This document shows positions 17,196 to 24,340 of a stretch of 37,827 nt of DNA, piece by piece. The DNA is taken from positions 1 to 37,827 of the IMG/VR virus record IMGVR_UViG_3300008450_000149; one strand, written 5' to 3'. The stretch comes from a virus. The notes under the pieces are model-generated. The model saw nothing but the letters and a program-made list of their open reading frames with translations, ran no database searches and was not told the origin of the DNA. The position numbers and the translations under genes are program-made. Numbering within the stretch: the first letter of the stretch is position 1; every line of letters starts with the position of its first letter.

Positions 17196-18259
17196 GCAAC
17201 GTCAGTTCATGGTCAACTACAGCGGCAAGCAATAACTCGGCAGCGCCTAATGGGGCGCCTGAAGGAATGGCCCCAAGCGGCGTGAATGACGTTATCCGCG
17301 AGAACATGGCGGCAGTGTCCAAGTTCTACAAAGACACTCAGGGCACTCTGGTTTCCACGGGAAGCTCAAACGCTTACGTCCTGACCACTAACAACGCGCA
17401 CGCCACGCTAGGCGCTCAGAGTCTTCTTGTATTCAGGGCAAACCACACGAACACCGGAGCGGCGACACTTGCTGTTGATGGGCTTGCGGCTAAGTCAATT
17501 CGCTCTAAAGGCGCTGCGATTTCTGCTGATGAGATTATATCCGGCTCGATTATATCTGTTGCTTACAATTCAAACTCAGACGTTTACGACATGATCGGCT
17601 CAGGAACGCTTCGTAACGTGGCCGATTATCAATCTTTCACTGCTAACGGAACATGGACTGCGGCGGCAAATATTTCCTTTGTTCTGGTTCAAGTGTTCGC
17701 GGCTGGCGGTGGCGGAGGAGCGGTTGTCACTAACGGAGACTCATGTTCTGGAGGCGGTGGCGGCGAGTGCGTCTGGCAGCTATTTGAAGCATCGGACTTG
17801 GGCGCGACTGAGACCGTTACGGTTGGAACAGGCGGCGCCGGGGGGGCTACTGGCGGGAATAACGCAGGCACTGACGGCGGCAATTCTTCCTTTGGATCAT
17901 GGCTGACTGCATACGGCGGAAAGGGCGGGATGGCCTCGGCAAACTCTCCCGCTATGCCTCGCGGCGCTTTGACTTTTGCTCAGGGCTTCTCCCGTCTTAC
18001 TATGGCGCAAGCTGGCATCGGCGGCTATACGAACGAGGCTGGCGGATCATCTATCAACGGCGGCGGCGGCGGTGGTGGTGGCGGCACTACTACATCCGGC
18101 GGAACGTCCGAATGGGCAGGTGATGGCGGCGCAGGAAATAACACTCTTTTGACTGCTGGCGGCAATGGTACTGCTCCTTCAGGTGGTGGCGGCGGATCAT
18201 CAAACCAAGGCAACGGCGGAACCGGCGCACGCGGTGAAGTTCGCGTATGGTCATGGTAA
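17192..18259 (+). CDS. Tail fibre with glycine-rich tip
   Basis: A 355-aa fibre protein. The N-terminus (VSSWSTTAASNNSAAPNGAP followed by EGMAPSGVNDVIRENMA) is the common phage fibre anchor, followed by a beta shaft with NNAHATLGAQSLLVFRANHT. From residue about 150 the FTANGTWT and VLVQVFAAGGGGG segments begin a polyglycine-rich domain with many GGG runs up to GARGEVRVWSW at the C-terminus. Such polyglycine sandwich tips bind host outer-membrane proteins in known phage adhesins. A run of seven G at 17838-17844 and GGC/GGT repeats near 18060 could slip. Overlaps the previous gene by four bases. Confidence 0.82.
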   Translation: MSNVSSWSTTAASNNSAAPNGAPEGMAPSGVNDVIRENMAAVSKFYKDTQGTLVSTGSSNAYVLTTNNAHATLGAQSLLVFRANHTNTGAATLAVDGLAAKSIRSKGAAISADEIISGSIISVAYNSNSDVYDMIGSGTLRNVADYQSFTANGTWTAAANISFVLVQVFAAGGGGGAVVTNGDSCSGGGGGECVWQLFEASDLGATETVTVGTGGAGGATGGNNAGTDGGNSSFGSWLTAYGGKGGMASANSPAMPRGALTFAQGFSRLTMAQAGIGGYTNEAGGSSINGGGGGGGGGTTTSGGTSEWAGDGGAGNNTLLTAGGNGTAPSGGGGGSSNQGNGGTGARGEVRVWSW

Positions 18260-18286
18260 AATAATCGAATACTTGAGGATAAAGAC

Positions 18287-18586
18287 ATGAGCGGAAACAC
18301 AGTAGAAACAGGCTTTGAGTTCAGATGGGATGTAGTTGACCTTTCCGACAACTCTACCACTGTCACGACTCGCCGGGCAATGCTTCGAGCGGTCTATATC
18401 AACACGGCGCCCTCTGGTGCGTGCGTTGTTGGCAATGGCTCGACCACGGTGTTCACTATTCCTTCAGGCATCGCGGCAGGGCAAACTCTGGCATTCGGTG
18501 ACGTTGTTTTTGATTCTGGAATCGTCATTGATCCTGGCGATTCCGACACCGGAAGTATCACAGTCATCTATAAGCCGGTGCTCTAA
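18287..18586 (+). CDS. Small beta-rich fibre-associated protein
   Basis: A 99-aa protein with strong ribosome site GAGG before ATG. Alternating patterns such as AMLRAVYINTAPSGACVVGN and TVFTIPSGIAAGQTLAFG indicate an all-beta fold. It lies between two fibre genes and overlaps the second (TAATG). It could be a fibre chaperone or a short trimeric tip. No family recognised with confidence. Confidence 0.62.
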   Translation: MSGNTVETGFEFRWDVVDLSDNSTTVTTRRAMLRAVYINTAPSGACVVGNGSTTVFTIPSGIAAGQTLAFGDVVFDSGIVIDPGDSDTGSITVIYKPVL

Positions 18587-19656
18587 TGTACAAGCTGCAT
18601 AATTTTTCATCCGGGCTGCTGACTCCCGCAATCCAAATGACCGCAGCCGCCTCTGGCAGCAATGGCATCACTGTTGCGGATGACGATGATATTGATTTCG
18701 GTACGGGTGATTTCTTTATCCATTGGGAGGGAAGTCTGCCGGATTGGACGCCTGCTGCCAACACTCCATTAATTCTAAAGTGGGCACCAAACACTGGGTA
18801 TTTCCTTGCAGTTAGAGAGACCGGCATTATAAATGTGCGCATCAATGGCGCCTCTTATGACGCAACATCTGCCGTTTCTAACATAGCAAACGACATTAAA
18901 AAAATAACGTGCAGCATTGTGCGCGAAACAGCATCTAGTGCGGGAGTGGTGAATTTTTATGCAAACGGCAATGCTGTTGGGTCTCCTGTTTCAATATCAT
19001 TGGGCGCCCCCGCTACAGTAAGCTCTGCAAACGCTTTTTACTGTAGCGGAAATGCAACAACCCGCACCGCCTCAAACACAATCCTTTGCATAGTCGGCAA
19101 CTTCGCCCCCACAGCAGCAGAAGTGCTCGACCTTTGCACGAATGGCATTCCCGAGAGCTGGAAGTGGGGGAGTCAGACAGGTTTGCTGCCTGCAACTCTT
19201 GATTTTACTTCAGGGTGGAGCGCAACAGGAACGGCGTCCATTACTGATGCAGATACTATTTCATTGCCAGCCAATAATGATTCGGTTCGCCGCAGTTTTT
19301 CTGTCACTGCTGGGAAAAAATACCTTGTCAGACTTGTCGGTAGCTCGACCTCAATTTTTAGGGTGTCGAACTTCGCGCAAACAGTAAACATTATTTCCAG
19401 CGTTGCATCCGGGGCGTTTGATATATCTTTGTACGTTGATTTAACTTCAAATGGCATTTCATTCCGCAATATATCTGGCGGGGCAACTACAATAGATTTC
19501 ACTACCGTGCAAGTTTACCAAGTAGGCGCCACAATGGCCCTCCTCCCCAATTCAATCCCCACTTCCGGCTCTACAGCATGGGACGACTCAAGCGGCAACA
19601 CTGGAGGCGGGACTCTGCCTGCTGCTGGAGCTACTAAAGTCACAATACGGCGATGA
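18586..19656 (+). CDS. Fibre/adhesin with LamG-like lectin domain
   Basis: A 356-aa protein. Residues about 20-190 resemble a concanavalin/LamG domain: VADDDDIDFGTGDFFIHWEG, the strand NVRINGASYDAT, and FYANGNAVGSPVSISLG with ILCIVGNFAPTAAEV. Such domains bind carbohydrates. A second beta domain (about 200-310) and a Gly/Ser-rich C-terminus follow. It is the last gene of the late block and ends just before a large hairpin. Host-surface or glycan-binding role is inferred from domain type and position. Confidence 0.72.
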   Translation: MYKLHNFSSGLLTPAIQMTAAASGSNGITVADDDDIDFGTGDFFIHWEGSLPDWTPAANTPLILKWAPNTGYFLAVRETGIINVRINGASYDATSAVSNIANDIKKITCSIVRETASSAGVVNFYANGNAVGSPVSISLGAPATVSSANAFYCSGNATTRTASNTILCIVGNFAPTAAEVLDLCTNGIPESWKWGSQTGLLPATLDFTSGWSATGTASITDADTISLPANNDSVRRSFSVTAGKKYLVRLVGSSTSIFRVSNFAQTVNIISSVASGAFDISLYVDLTSNGISFRNISGGATTIDFTTVQVYQVGATMALLPNSIPTSGSTAWDDSSGNTGGGTLPAAGATKVTIRR

Positions 19657-19661
19657 TATAA

Positions 19662-19708
19662 CCCGGCAAGCTGCTCACCCATTCACGACCGTGATGGGTC
19701 TTGCCGGG
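19662..19708. terminator. Large hairpin between convergent late and accessory genes
   Basis: Outer stem CCCGGCAAG (19662-19670) pairs perfectly with CTTGCCGGG (19700-19708); an inner stem pairs ACCCAT-CAC with GTG-ATGGGT with one bulge. It sits between the stop of the last late gene and the stop of the minus-strand metzincin gene, so it can work for both directions. No long U-tract is visible on either strand. Confidence 0.75.
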
Positions 19709-19712
19709 GCCG

Positions 19713-20603
19713 TTACCGACTCTCTACCCACACAACTTTCCATTGATTGTTCTCGTTGCGTAGCTGCCCCATCCATCGGCCTGAAGGTGAGCGTATGTCA
19801 GACAACAGCAAATCATCACCGTCTAGCTTGGCTTCTACGCATGCTTTGCTTTGCGGCACTGCCCTGAGTATCTGAAGCGATGGCGACAAGTGGACAGCCC
19901 ATCCGCCTACTGAGGGGATATACAAGGATCCATCCGAAAGCAGCTCCGCGTGGCAGTTGTGATCTTGATACGGCGCCATTTCCACATCGCGCACCGTCAG
20001 TGCCGGTACACAACGTGCCTGCGTTTCGTTCATAACATCTGTTGGCTCGGTGTCTGCGTGCCCCTGAATTCCGATGGCATGGCCTATCTCATGTAAGATT
20101 GCGTGCTCAATACATAGCAAGCGGTCAATCGGCAGGTAGATGATAGCCCCCGCAATATGCCCAGTGTCAGTGTACGTCCACCGATTCGTTGCCGCTGCTG
20201 TAGACTGACTCCCCGTAATGTATCTTATTTGTGCAAGCGTCTTCCACACTACCGTGATCTTGCCGCTCTTAGATGCCCCCTGAGAGGCCGTAGAGCCTGC
20301 AAACGTGATTACCTTGCCGGTTCTTTGCCCCCATGACCACAAAGCCCGCTCAAGCATCATAGAAGCGTCTACAGGGGCATTCGTCTGGTTAAGTTCCACC
20401 ACGATTCCATCCGGCCAATAAGTCATGCCCGGTCTCATCGCTGAGAATTCCTCCTGCCATCCGTGGCTAGTGTAGAGTTCCAATTCTGAGGCTTCCGCCC
20501 GTGGCATGAAGATATTAAGCCCGAGCATCACAAGCGCCACGACTAGCGCAAGGATTATCGGCGCATTGCCTGAGCTTCGCGGGTCACGCTTGATTCTGCT
20601 CAC
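19713..20603 (-). CDS. Secreted metzincin-type zinc metalloprotease
   Basis: A 296-aa predicted exported protease. Residues 14-36 form a hydrophobic signal or anchor segment, with a possible cleavage site after AEA. The catalytic zinc motif is HEIGHAIGIQGH at residues 171-182 (H171, E172, H175 and H182; the third ligand is one residue later than in the canonical HExxHxxGxxH), followed by a DVM Met-turn near 189-191, as in matrixin-like bacterial metzincins. A C-terminal soluble domain follows. GTG start with AGAGG seven bases upstream, overlapping the preceding small gene. It is the last gene of a minus-strand operon next to the lysis cassette. Target is unknown: envelope, virion or surface proteins are possible. 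Confidence 0.8.
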   Translation of the reverse strand: MSRIKRDPRSSGNAPIILALVVALVMLGLNIFMPRAEASELELYTSHGWQEEFSAMRPGMTYWPDGIVVELNQTNAPVDASMMLERALWSWGQRTGKVITFAGSTASQGASKSGKITVVWKTLAQIRYITGSQSTAAATNRWTYTDTGHIAGAIIYLPIDRLLCIEHAILHEIGHAIGIQGHADTEPTDVMNETQARCVPALTVRDVEMAPYQDHNCHAELLSDGSLYIPSVGGWAVHLSPSLQILRAVPQSKACVEAKLDGDDLLLSDIRSPSGRWMGQLRNENNQWKVVWVESR

Positions 20604-20748
20604 GATTGACCTCTCTCGGCCTTCCTACCCATTCATGTTTAATTTGACGCTCGCTTACTGCGTCACCTATACGCACGATTGATAGTGCTCGCTGTGCGTT
20701 GTTAATGTCAAGCTGCTGCTGTAGTTCTTCGCGCCAATTATTGCTCAT
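20584..20748 (-). CDS. Small charged hypothetical protein
   Basis: A 54-aa ORF starting MSNNWREELQQQLDINNAQR, mostly helical and charged. AGGGGG lies six bases before the ATG, and the ATG shares its A with the stop of the upstream 27-aa gene. It overlaps the metzincin start by 20 bases, so the two are likely coupled. A longer in-frame reading upstream exists but lacks a ribosome site and would overlap the Lar-like gene. No function recognised. Confidence 0.62.
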   Translation of the reverse strand: MSNNWREELQQQLDINNAQRALSIVRIGDAVSERQIKHEWVGRPREVNREQNQA

Positions 20749-20831
20749 CACAAACCCCCTGCAACAATCCATCCAAGCACAAAGGCAATGGCAAGCGTTG
20801 CGATCATTGAATACAGTTCTTGTTTGCTCAT
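20748..20831 (-). CDS. Tiny single-pass membrane protein
   Basis: A 27-aa ORF: MSKQELYS followed by an uninterrupted hydrophobic helix (MIATLAIAFVLGWIVAGG). It starts inside the end of the Lar-like gene (ATGA overlap) and its stop overlaps the next start (TGATG), so translational coupling on both sides supports it. One membrane segment and no soluble domain suggest a holin-like, membrane-regulating or toxin-like peptide, but nothing identifies which. Confidence 0.55.
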   Translation of the reverse strand: MSKQELYSMIATLAIAFVLGWIVAGGL

Positions 20832-21193
20832 GGCTGTTCTTCCTCGATGATTGCGCGAAGTTCTTTAATAGCCTCGTGTTCATTCCACGCTGACACATTG
20901 ATAACTCTTTCCAGCAACCAAATCGGCACAACCCTGTGCGTGTCGGGGATTGCGCGGGTGTTCCATTTGTCGATGGCTTCGCTTCGACTATCGCCTGAAA
21001 TTTCGGCCCCACACCGGCAATGCACGCCGTAGCACCACTGCTCCCTCGGCACTTCTCGGACGCTGTGGTAGCTTCGGCCATGCGGGCCATCTTTCCAGCC
21101 CACCCCGCGCGGGTATACAGTGTCGCCGCCGTTTGCGTCCAATACAGCACCACAAAACGGGCACGGCTTAAGTTCTTCAGGCTTAATGCTCAT
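20828..21193 (-). CDS. Lar-like restriction-alleviation zinc protein
   Basis: A 121-aa protein with the signature of the Lar family: LKPCPFCG (residues 8-15) near the N-terminus, a second Cys pair in CRCGAEISGDS, and EAIDKWNTRA. In the founding Rac protein Lar, such a protein lowers type I restriction of unmodified DNA. The C-terminal 40 residues are helical and specific to this protein. Many phage members are small zinc proteins with no proven anti-restriction activity, so the family is clear and the role tentative. ATGA overlaps on both sides. Confidence 0.8.
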   Translation of the reverse strand: MSIKPEELKPCPFCGAVLDANGGDTVYPRGVGWKDGPHGRSYHSVREVPREQWCYGVHCRCGAEISGDSRSEAIDKWNTRAIPDTHRVVPIWLLERVINVSAWNEHEAIKELRAIIEEEQP

Positions 21194-21603
21194 TTGCTTT
21201 GCTCCTTTGCGGCGGCGAGCATGGCTTTCATAAGTCCGTGCGCCGCATCTTCAGGCCAAAATATCTGTTGACCTCCATCCGGTGCCGTAACGATCACTTC
21301 TTGGTACGCCTCGCTTCCTGCTTCGATTTTGATCCCTTCCGACGGCACAATCGCCATGCCGGAGAGGTAGGCGCGGAGGTCGCGCATAGAAACAACTTCA
21401 TTAAACTCCCCGGCAGATAGGGCAGAAAATTTATTTTGCTTTATCCACTCCTCCACCCCCTGCGGCAGTGCGGGAGTAGCGCGGGCTTGCATTGCTTTCC
21501 AGATTGCCAGCACCATTTGCGTATCGTTTATGTACGGCATCGACCTGTTCGCCGCATTAATCCCGGCCATTATCATTTCTTCTGTCGGTTCACGCTCTGT
21601 CAT
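21190..21603 (-). CDS. Hypothetical phage protein
   Basis: A 138-aa protein starting MTEREPTEEMIMAGINAANR, a pattern common to small phage proteins with an N-terminal helical motif and a WKAMQAR segment. I choose the ATG at 21603 because a GGGAGGG site lies just upstream; an in-frame ATG at 21657 that overlaps the preceding stop would add 18 residues and remains possible. The C-terminal half has APDGGQQIFWPEDAAHGLM. No function recognised. Confidence 0.68.
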   Translation of the reverse strand: MTEREPTEEMIMAGINAANRSMPYINDTQMVLAIWKAMQARATPALPQGVEEWIKQNKFSALSAGEFNEVVSMRDLRAYLSGMAIVPSEGIKIEAGSEAYQEVIVTAPDGGQQIFWPEDAAHGLMKAMLAAAKEQSK

Positions 21604-21653
21604 TTCATCACCCTCCCAAGGGCTTCCAGTTTCCAGCCATCTATCCCCGCACA

Positions 21654-21869
21654 TCATGCCATCTTCTCGCGCACTTGCTCAGTAAGCCATTCTGCTGTCT
21701 CGCCTGAGAAGTGTTCCAGCCAATCGTATCCGCTGGCAATCGCTGATATTGCGTAAAATTCCTCGTTCACTGCGGGGTCTGTGTGCGTTGCTGGCTCGTA
21801 TGCCGAATACTCACAAGTGACCTCAAACTTAATGCCGCCGAGTTCAACTGTTTCTGTCCACTGTGCCAT
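21654..21869 (-). CDS. Small hypothetical protein, first gene of accessory operon
   Basis: A 71-aa acidic protein beginning MAQWTETVELGGIKFEVTCE, with aromatic residues in EFYAISAIASGYDWLEHF and a helical end. The chosen ATG at 21869 has AGGGGA upstream and lies 33 bases after a sigma70-like -10 box, which rules out the longer start at 21911. It is the promoter-proximal gene of the operon that ends with the metzincin. Function unknown. Confidence 0.72.
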   Translation of the reverse strand: MAQWTETVELGGIKFEVTCEYSAYEPATHTDPAVNEEFYAISAIASGYDWLEHFSGETAEWLTEQVREKMA

Positions 21870-21901
21870 TTCGTTTCCCCTGTTTCTGTTTGACTTGCCG
21901 C

Positions 21902-21930
21902 ATATTTGCACCCATTACGGGCAGTGTCAA
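21902..21930 (-). promoter_or_regulatory. Sigma70-like promoter of the accessory operon
   Basis: On the minus strand: -35 TTGACA (21930-21925), 17-base spacer, -10 AAATAT (21907-21902). Perfect -35 and ideal spacing; drives the gene starting at 21869 and the operon down to the metzincin. Confidence 0.75.
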
Positions 21931-21961
21931 CACTTCTGCAATTTATTTTTGAACCGTGAAA

Positions 21962-21970
21962 TGGTAATAT
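21962..21970 (+). promoter_or_regulatory. Possible extended -10 promoter of the lysis cassette
   Basis: TGG-TAATAT forms an extended -10 element; a weak TTTATT lies 17 bases upstream of TAATAT. It is the only promoter-like signal before the holin-like gene. Confidence 0.4.
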
Positions 21971-22009
21971 AGAGGCATTGTGTCCACTTACCAGCACGGA
22001 GCGCCTGAA

Positions 22010-22258
22010 ATGTCCACCGAACGCATAAAAGCCCTTGAAATATATCACGAAAATTCGGTAGAAGTAGAAAAAGACACTCGGGACAGGTTAGCAAGGATTG
22101 AACAGAAAATCGACGGGATTGAAACCACGTTGGCAAGCCAGCGGGGATACATAGCCGGGGCAATGTCGGTGATTGTGCTGATCTGGTCCGGCATCGTGGC
22201 CGTGGTTGTGGCGGTTTGGGATACGATTATAGAGCGATTTCAGGATATGTGGCTGTGA
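22010..22258 (+). CDS. Holin-like membrane protein
   Basis: An 82-aa protein: soluble charged helix with RLARIEQKIDGIETTLASQ (about residues 27-44), one strongly hydrophobic segment (AGAMSVIVLIWSGIVAVVVA, about 49-68) and a short charged tail. It directly precedes and overlaps the lysozyme gene (GTGA), the standard place for a holin or a lysis-timing membrane protein. The ATG at 22010 has GGAG nine bases upstream; an upstream GTG at 21980 would add ten residues. Holin function is inferred from topology and position; no defined holin family was recognised. Confidence 0.65.
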   Translation: MSTERIKALEIYHENSVEVEKDTRDRLARIEQKIDGIETTLASQRGYIAGAMSVIVLIWSGIVAVVVAVWDTIIERFQDMWL

Positions 22259-22671
22259 ATATCTCAATGCTTATAGAGTCAATACGGAAACACGAAGGGC
22301 TGTCCCTTGTGCCGTACAAGGACACGGAAGGGCATCTGACTATCGGCTATGGCAAAAACTTGGACGCCGGAATATCTCTGAGACAAGCCTATCTACTCCT
22401 AGATTCCGACATTGAAGTCTGCATGATTGAGCTGGACAAAGGATTCCCAGGCTGGCGCGAACATCCCGAACACGTTCAAAACACGCTGATTGAAATGCAG
22501 TTCAACCTTGGGCGGCCTCGATTGGCTAAGTTCTCCAAATTCTGGGCTGCGCTGAATAACGACGACTACGAAACGGCAGCAAAGGAAATGCTCGCAAGCA
22601 AGTGGGCGCAACAAGTAGGCCAGCGGGCCATCACTCTATCCAAGCAACTAGCAGAAGGATTCGCGCAATGA
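22255..22671 (+). CDS. Endolysin, T4-type lysozyme (GH24)
   Basis: Cell-wall muramidase for host lysis. The catalytic triad of GH24 is visible: E14 in KHEGLS, D23 in YKDTEG and T29 in HLTIGYG, with the normal E-x8-D-x5-T spacing (numbered from GTG 22255). The later NTLIEMQFNLG and AAKEMLASKWAQQVGQRA match the C-terminal lobe. 138 aa is a compact lysozyme. Start GTG 22255 overlaps the holin-like stop and has AGGAT upstream; ATG 22267 is an alternative that drops four residues. No signal peptide, so export would depend on the holin. Confidence 0.9.
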   Translation: MNISMLIESIRKHEGLSLVPYKDTEGHLTIGYGKNLDAGISLRQAYLLLDSDIEVCMIELDKGFPGWREHPEHVQNTLIEMQFNLGRPRLAKFSKFWAALNNDDYETAAKEMLASKWAQQVGQRAITLSKQLAEGFAQ

Positions 22672-23021
22672 GACCAATGTTCTTAAACGAGCTAGATGTC
22701 CGCGCCGTAGACGATGGATACATGCTCCTGCATGAATTCCGCTACATCACTATGCACGGCAATCACGAAAGGCTGATTAGCGTCCCTGAAGGCTTTGTGA
22801 CGAACTTTGCCTCAGTTCCTGCCGCTGCCCGTGCCTTTATCTCAGGTCATGGCCGCGACAGATGGGCGGCTACTGTTCACGATTACCTTTATTCTCAGAA
22901 GTACGCCCGCCACGAAGCGGACGCAATCTTTTTAGAGGCACTGGAAATATCCAAGGTCGGCTGGCTTAAACGTCATGCGATGTATCGTGCTGTTCGTCTT
23001 GCGGGATGGATGTTTCACTGA
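22668..23021 (+). CDS. DUF1353 family protein
   Basis: A 117-aa protein of the DUF1353 family, common in phages near lysis and tail genes. The typical core LISVPEGFVTNFASVPAAAR is present, followed by DRWAATVHDYLYSQK with conserved HD and by AIFLEALEISKVGWLKRHAM. The conserved acidic/His residues suggest a small hydrolase or structural fold, but function is not established. It overlaps the lysozyme stop (ATGA), so it belongs to the lysis cassette. Its last 56 bases are antisense to the end of the leftward operon. Confidence 0.82.
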   Translation: MRPMFLNELDVRAVDDGYMLLHEFRYITMHGNHERLISVPEGFVTNFASVPAAARAFISGHGRDRWAATVHDYLYSQKYARHEADAIFLEALEISKVGWLKRHAMYRAVRLAGWMFH

Positions 23022-23145
23022 CTGGCGCTCGCCTTGCATTCTTGTGTTTCCTGCCGTTCTCGCAATGCGGGCAACTGCCGTGACTTCGACAAGACTTGTC
23101 CACGGCTTTGCTTCCTGAGTATGGGTTCTTTTTGGATCGGCTCAT
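22966..23145 (-). CDS. Small Cys/basic zinc-binding-like protein
   Basis: A 59-aa protein starting MSRSKKNPYSGSKAVDKSCR, followed by SHGSCPHCENGRKHKN. The family pattern (KKNP, DKSCR, HGSCPYC, GRxHK) is a known small phage and plasmid protein that probably binds zinc and nucleic acid; its function is not known. The first M is chosen because the longer frame includes non-family sequence. It is the distal gene of the leftward early operon and runs into the DUF1353 gene from the opposite side. Confidence 0.72.
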   Translation of the reverse strand: MSRSKKNPYSGSKAVDKSCRSHGSCPHCENGRKHKNARRAPVSETSIPQDEQHDTSHDV

Positions 23146-23149
23146 AGTT

Positions 23150-23428
23150 TCACTTTCTGCCACTTTCCGTCCTGCGATAAAGCCACATACCCGACCAGCT
23201 ACCAAGCCATCCGCCTGTGCCTGCCGCAAAGCCTAGAATCAGGATTCGCTCATACCCGTTCGCTATTACATCCGCTATTCCTACGCCTAGCCCTGCATAT
23301 TCCATGTAAGCCATGAGATAGCTAAATGGCGGAATCATCAACCATCGGAAGTTTGCCACGTTCAACTGCTGAAACGACTTCCCAAGTACAAAGAGGTACG
23401 TTGTCAGCAGCACTACAACGGGAATCAT
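23150..23428 (-). CDS. Small integral membrane protein
   Basis: A 92-aa protein with about three hydrophobic segments: residues 1-20 (MIPVVVLLTTYLFVLGKSFQ), about 28-50 (RWLMIPPFSYLMAYMEYAGL) and about 62-85 (ILILGFAAGTGGWLGSWSGM), ending in a basic tail RRTESGRK. It is coupled to the DUF3310 gene by one base. Topology with short loops fits small phage membrane proteins of unknown role. A second holin or an inner-membrane modulator is possible but not shown. Confidence 0.7.
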   Translation of the reverse strand: MIPVVVLLTTYLFVLGKSFQQLNVANFRWLMIPPFSYLMAYMEYAGLGVGIADVIANGYERILILGFAAGTGGWLGSWSGMWLYRRTESGRK

Positions 23429-23703
23429 TAGACTTCGCTCGCAATCAGCTTATCAAGATACCATCTGGCCTTGCGTAGTGATTCGACTCCGCCTTTATCT
23501 CGCCATCGCCACATGTACTTGACCACGTTGCCACGGAGATAGCCCTGATACTCCTCTTTCGACATCTGAGCGCGTATAGCGTCGATGCACTCAATATCCC
23601 CACTAGCGTAGTGGGCTGGACGATTAACGCTGTCAAACGCCCCCAAAGCCTCTTTAGCGCCCATCTTCTGAACTGCGTTGTAGTGCATAATTGCGTCTAC
23701 CAT
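23428..23703 (-). CDS. DUF3310 family protein
   Basis: A 91-aa protein whose C-terminal 65 residues match DUF3310: VNRPAHYASGDIECIDAI, EEYQGYLRGNVVKYMWRW and KGGVESLRKARWYLDKLI. The family is widespread in phages (related to staphylococcal SaV-type proteins) and suspected to act in nucleotide metabolism, but its activity is unproven. The N-terminal 25 residues are extra; a start at MHYNAVQKM is an alternative. Overlaps the following minus-strand gene start by seven bases. Confidence 0.85.
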   Translation of the reverse strand: MVDAIMHYNAVQKMGAKEALGAFDSVNRPAHYASGDIECIDAIRAQMSKEEYQGYLRGNVVKYMWRWRDKGGVESLRKARWYLDKLIASEV

Positions 23704-23864
23704 TTGGCTTCTCTCCCGTTTAGCGCCGCTTCAAGATACCTGAGAGTGCGCTTTGCCCGCCGAAGGTCATCTGATTCCATGTAGACAAGATGTGACCGTA
23801 TTAGTTTCTGAGTGCGGATCATTTCTTGTCTGGCGTACTCGCTTTCTGTGATTACTTTGGTCAT
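23697..23864 (-). CDS. Small helical hypothetical protein
   Basis: A 55-aa ORF beginning MTKVITESEYARQEMIRTQK, helical and positively charged, with LRRAKRTLRYLEAAL in its second half. It overlaps the previous gene's stop (ATGA) and the DUF3310 start by seven bases, which supports real translation. No function recognised; composition suggests a small DNA- or protein-binding helix bundle. Confidence 0.62.
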   Translation of the reverse strand: MTKVITESEYARQEMIRTQKLIRSHLVYMESDDLRRAKRTLRYLEAALNGREAKW

Positions 23865-24154
23865 GGCGACACCTTGCGGAATCCCGCGTTGTATACTGCT
23901 TGCGCCTTGCCTTGGTATGAGTTATTTTTCTGCATAATCTCTGCAATCTCAGCAACCTGCTTCTGTTCTTCGGATTGCAGGGGGCGGAATAAACCGTTAG
24001 TATCTGCTATAGCCCATTCTTGACCCGCGCAAAACGCCAGTCTTTCTGAGGATAGGATGACTGCTTTATACCACTTTCCATTGCCGCCATGCCACGCCGT
24101 CTCGCACTCGGTCCCCACTGGCGGGATGCCTTCGCCGTTCCATTCTGTAGCCAT
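23861..24154 (-). CDS. Hypothetical early phage protein
   Basis: A 97-aa protein opening MATEWNGEGIPPVGTECETA, with WYKAVILSSERLAFC and ADTNGLFRPLQSEEQKQVAE. The PPVGTxCE and FRP segments recur in small accessory phage proteins. GAGGGGAA lies seven bases before ATG 24154. A 48-base gap with AT-rich sequence separates it from the zinc-ribbon gene; a weak promoter may lie there (TTGCAA with a poor -10). Function unknown. Confidence 0.7.
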   Translation of the reverse strand: MATEWNGEGIPPVGTECETAWHGGNGKWYKAVILSSERLAFCAGQEWAIADTNGLFRPLQSEEQKQVAEIAEIMQKNNSYQGKAQAVYNAGFRKVSP

Positions 24155-24202
24155 GCTATTCCCCTCAAAAGTGTTTAAACTGACCATACAGTAGCTTTAT
24201 CG

Positions 24203-24340
24203 TTAATGTATTGCAACAAGTATCCACTCTTTTTTAACTCTTTTTATATCTATTTCCTGCTTGCATTTCGCGCAGCATATCCGCCCATCTTCCAGCACAT
24301 GGAACAGCTCATGCAGGCACGATGGGCAGCAGAGGATCAC
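24203..24340 (-). CDS. Small zinc-ribbon protein
   Basis: A 45-aa protein starting with a GTG that overlaps the metallophosphoesterase stop (GTGA) and has GGAG upstream. It carries two Cys pairs, CCPSC and CCAKC, about 17 residues apart, which is a zinc ribbon, then a basic tail IKRVKKEWILVAIH. Such ribbons act in nucleic-acid or protein contacts. The longer open frame upstream is antisense-free but lies inside the previous gene and is not needed. No specific role recognised. Confidence 0.65.
   Translation of the reverse strand: MILCCPSCLHELFHVLEDGRICCAKCKQEIDIKRVKKEWILVAIH

Noticed and set aside
21604-21657. Upstream start for the 138-aa gene at 21657
   Set aside because: Overlaps the preceding stop, so possible, but the GGGAGGG site points to ATG 21603. 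Kept as an alternative only.
22602-22667. 22-codon N-terminal extension of the DUF1353 protein
   Set aside because: Lies inside the lysozyme gene without a ribosome site; ATG 22668 fits the family start and ATGA coupling.
24155-24202. Promoter upstream of the 97-aa gene (TTGCAA and TACTGT)
   Set aside because: Spacing is right, but the -10 matches only three of six bases; reading from the upstream operon promoter is sufficient.
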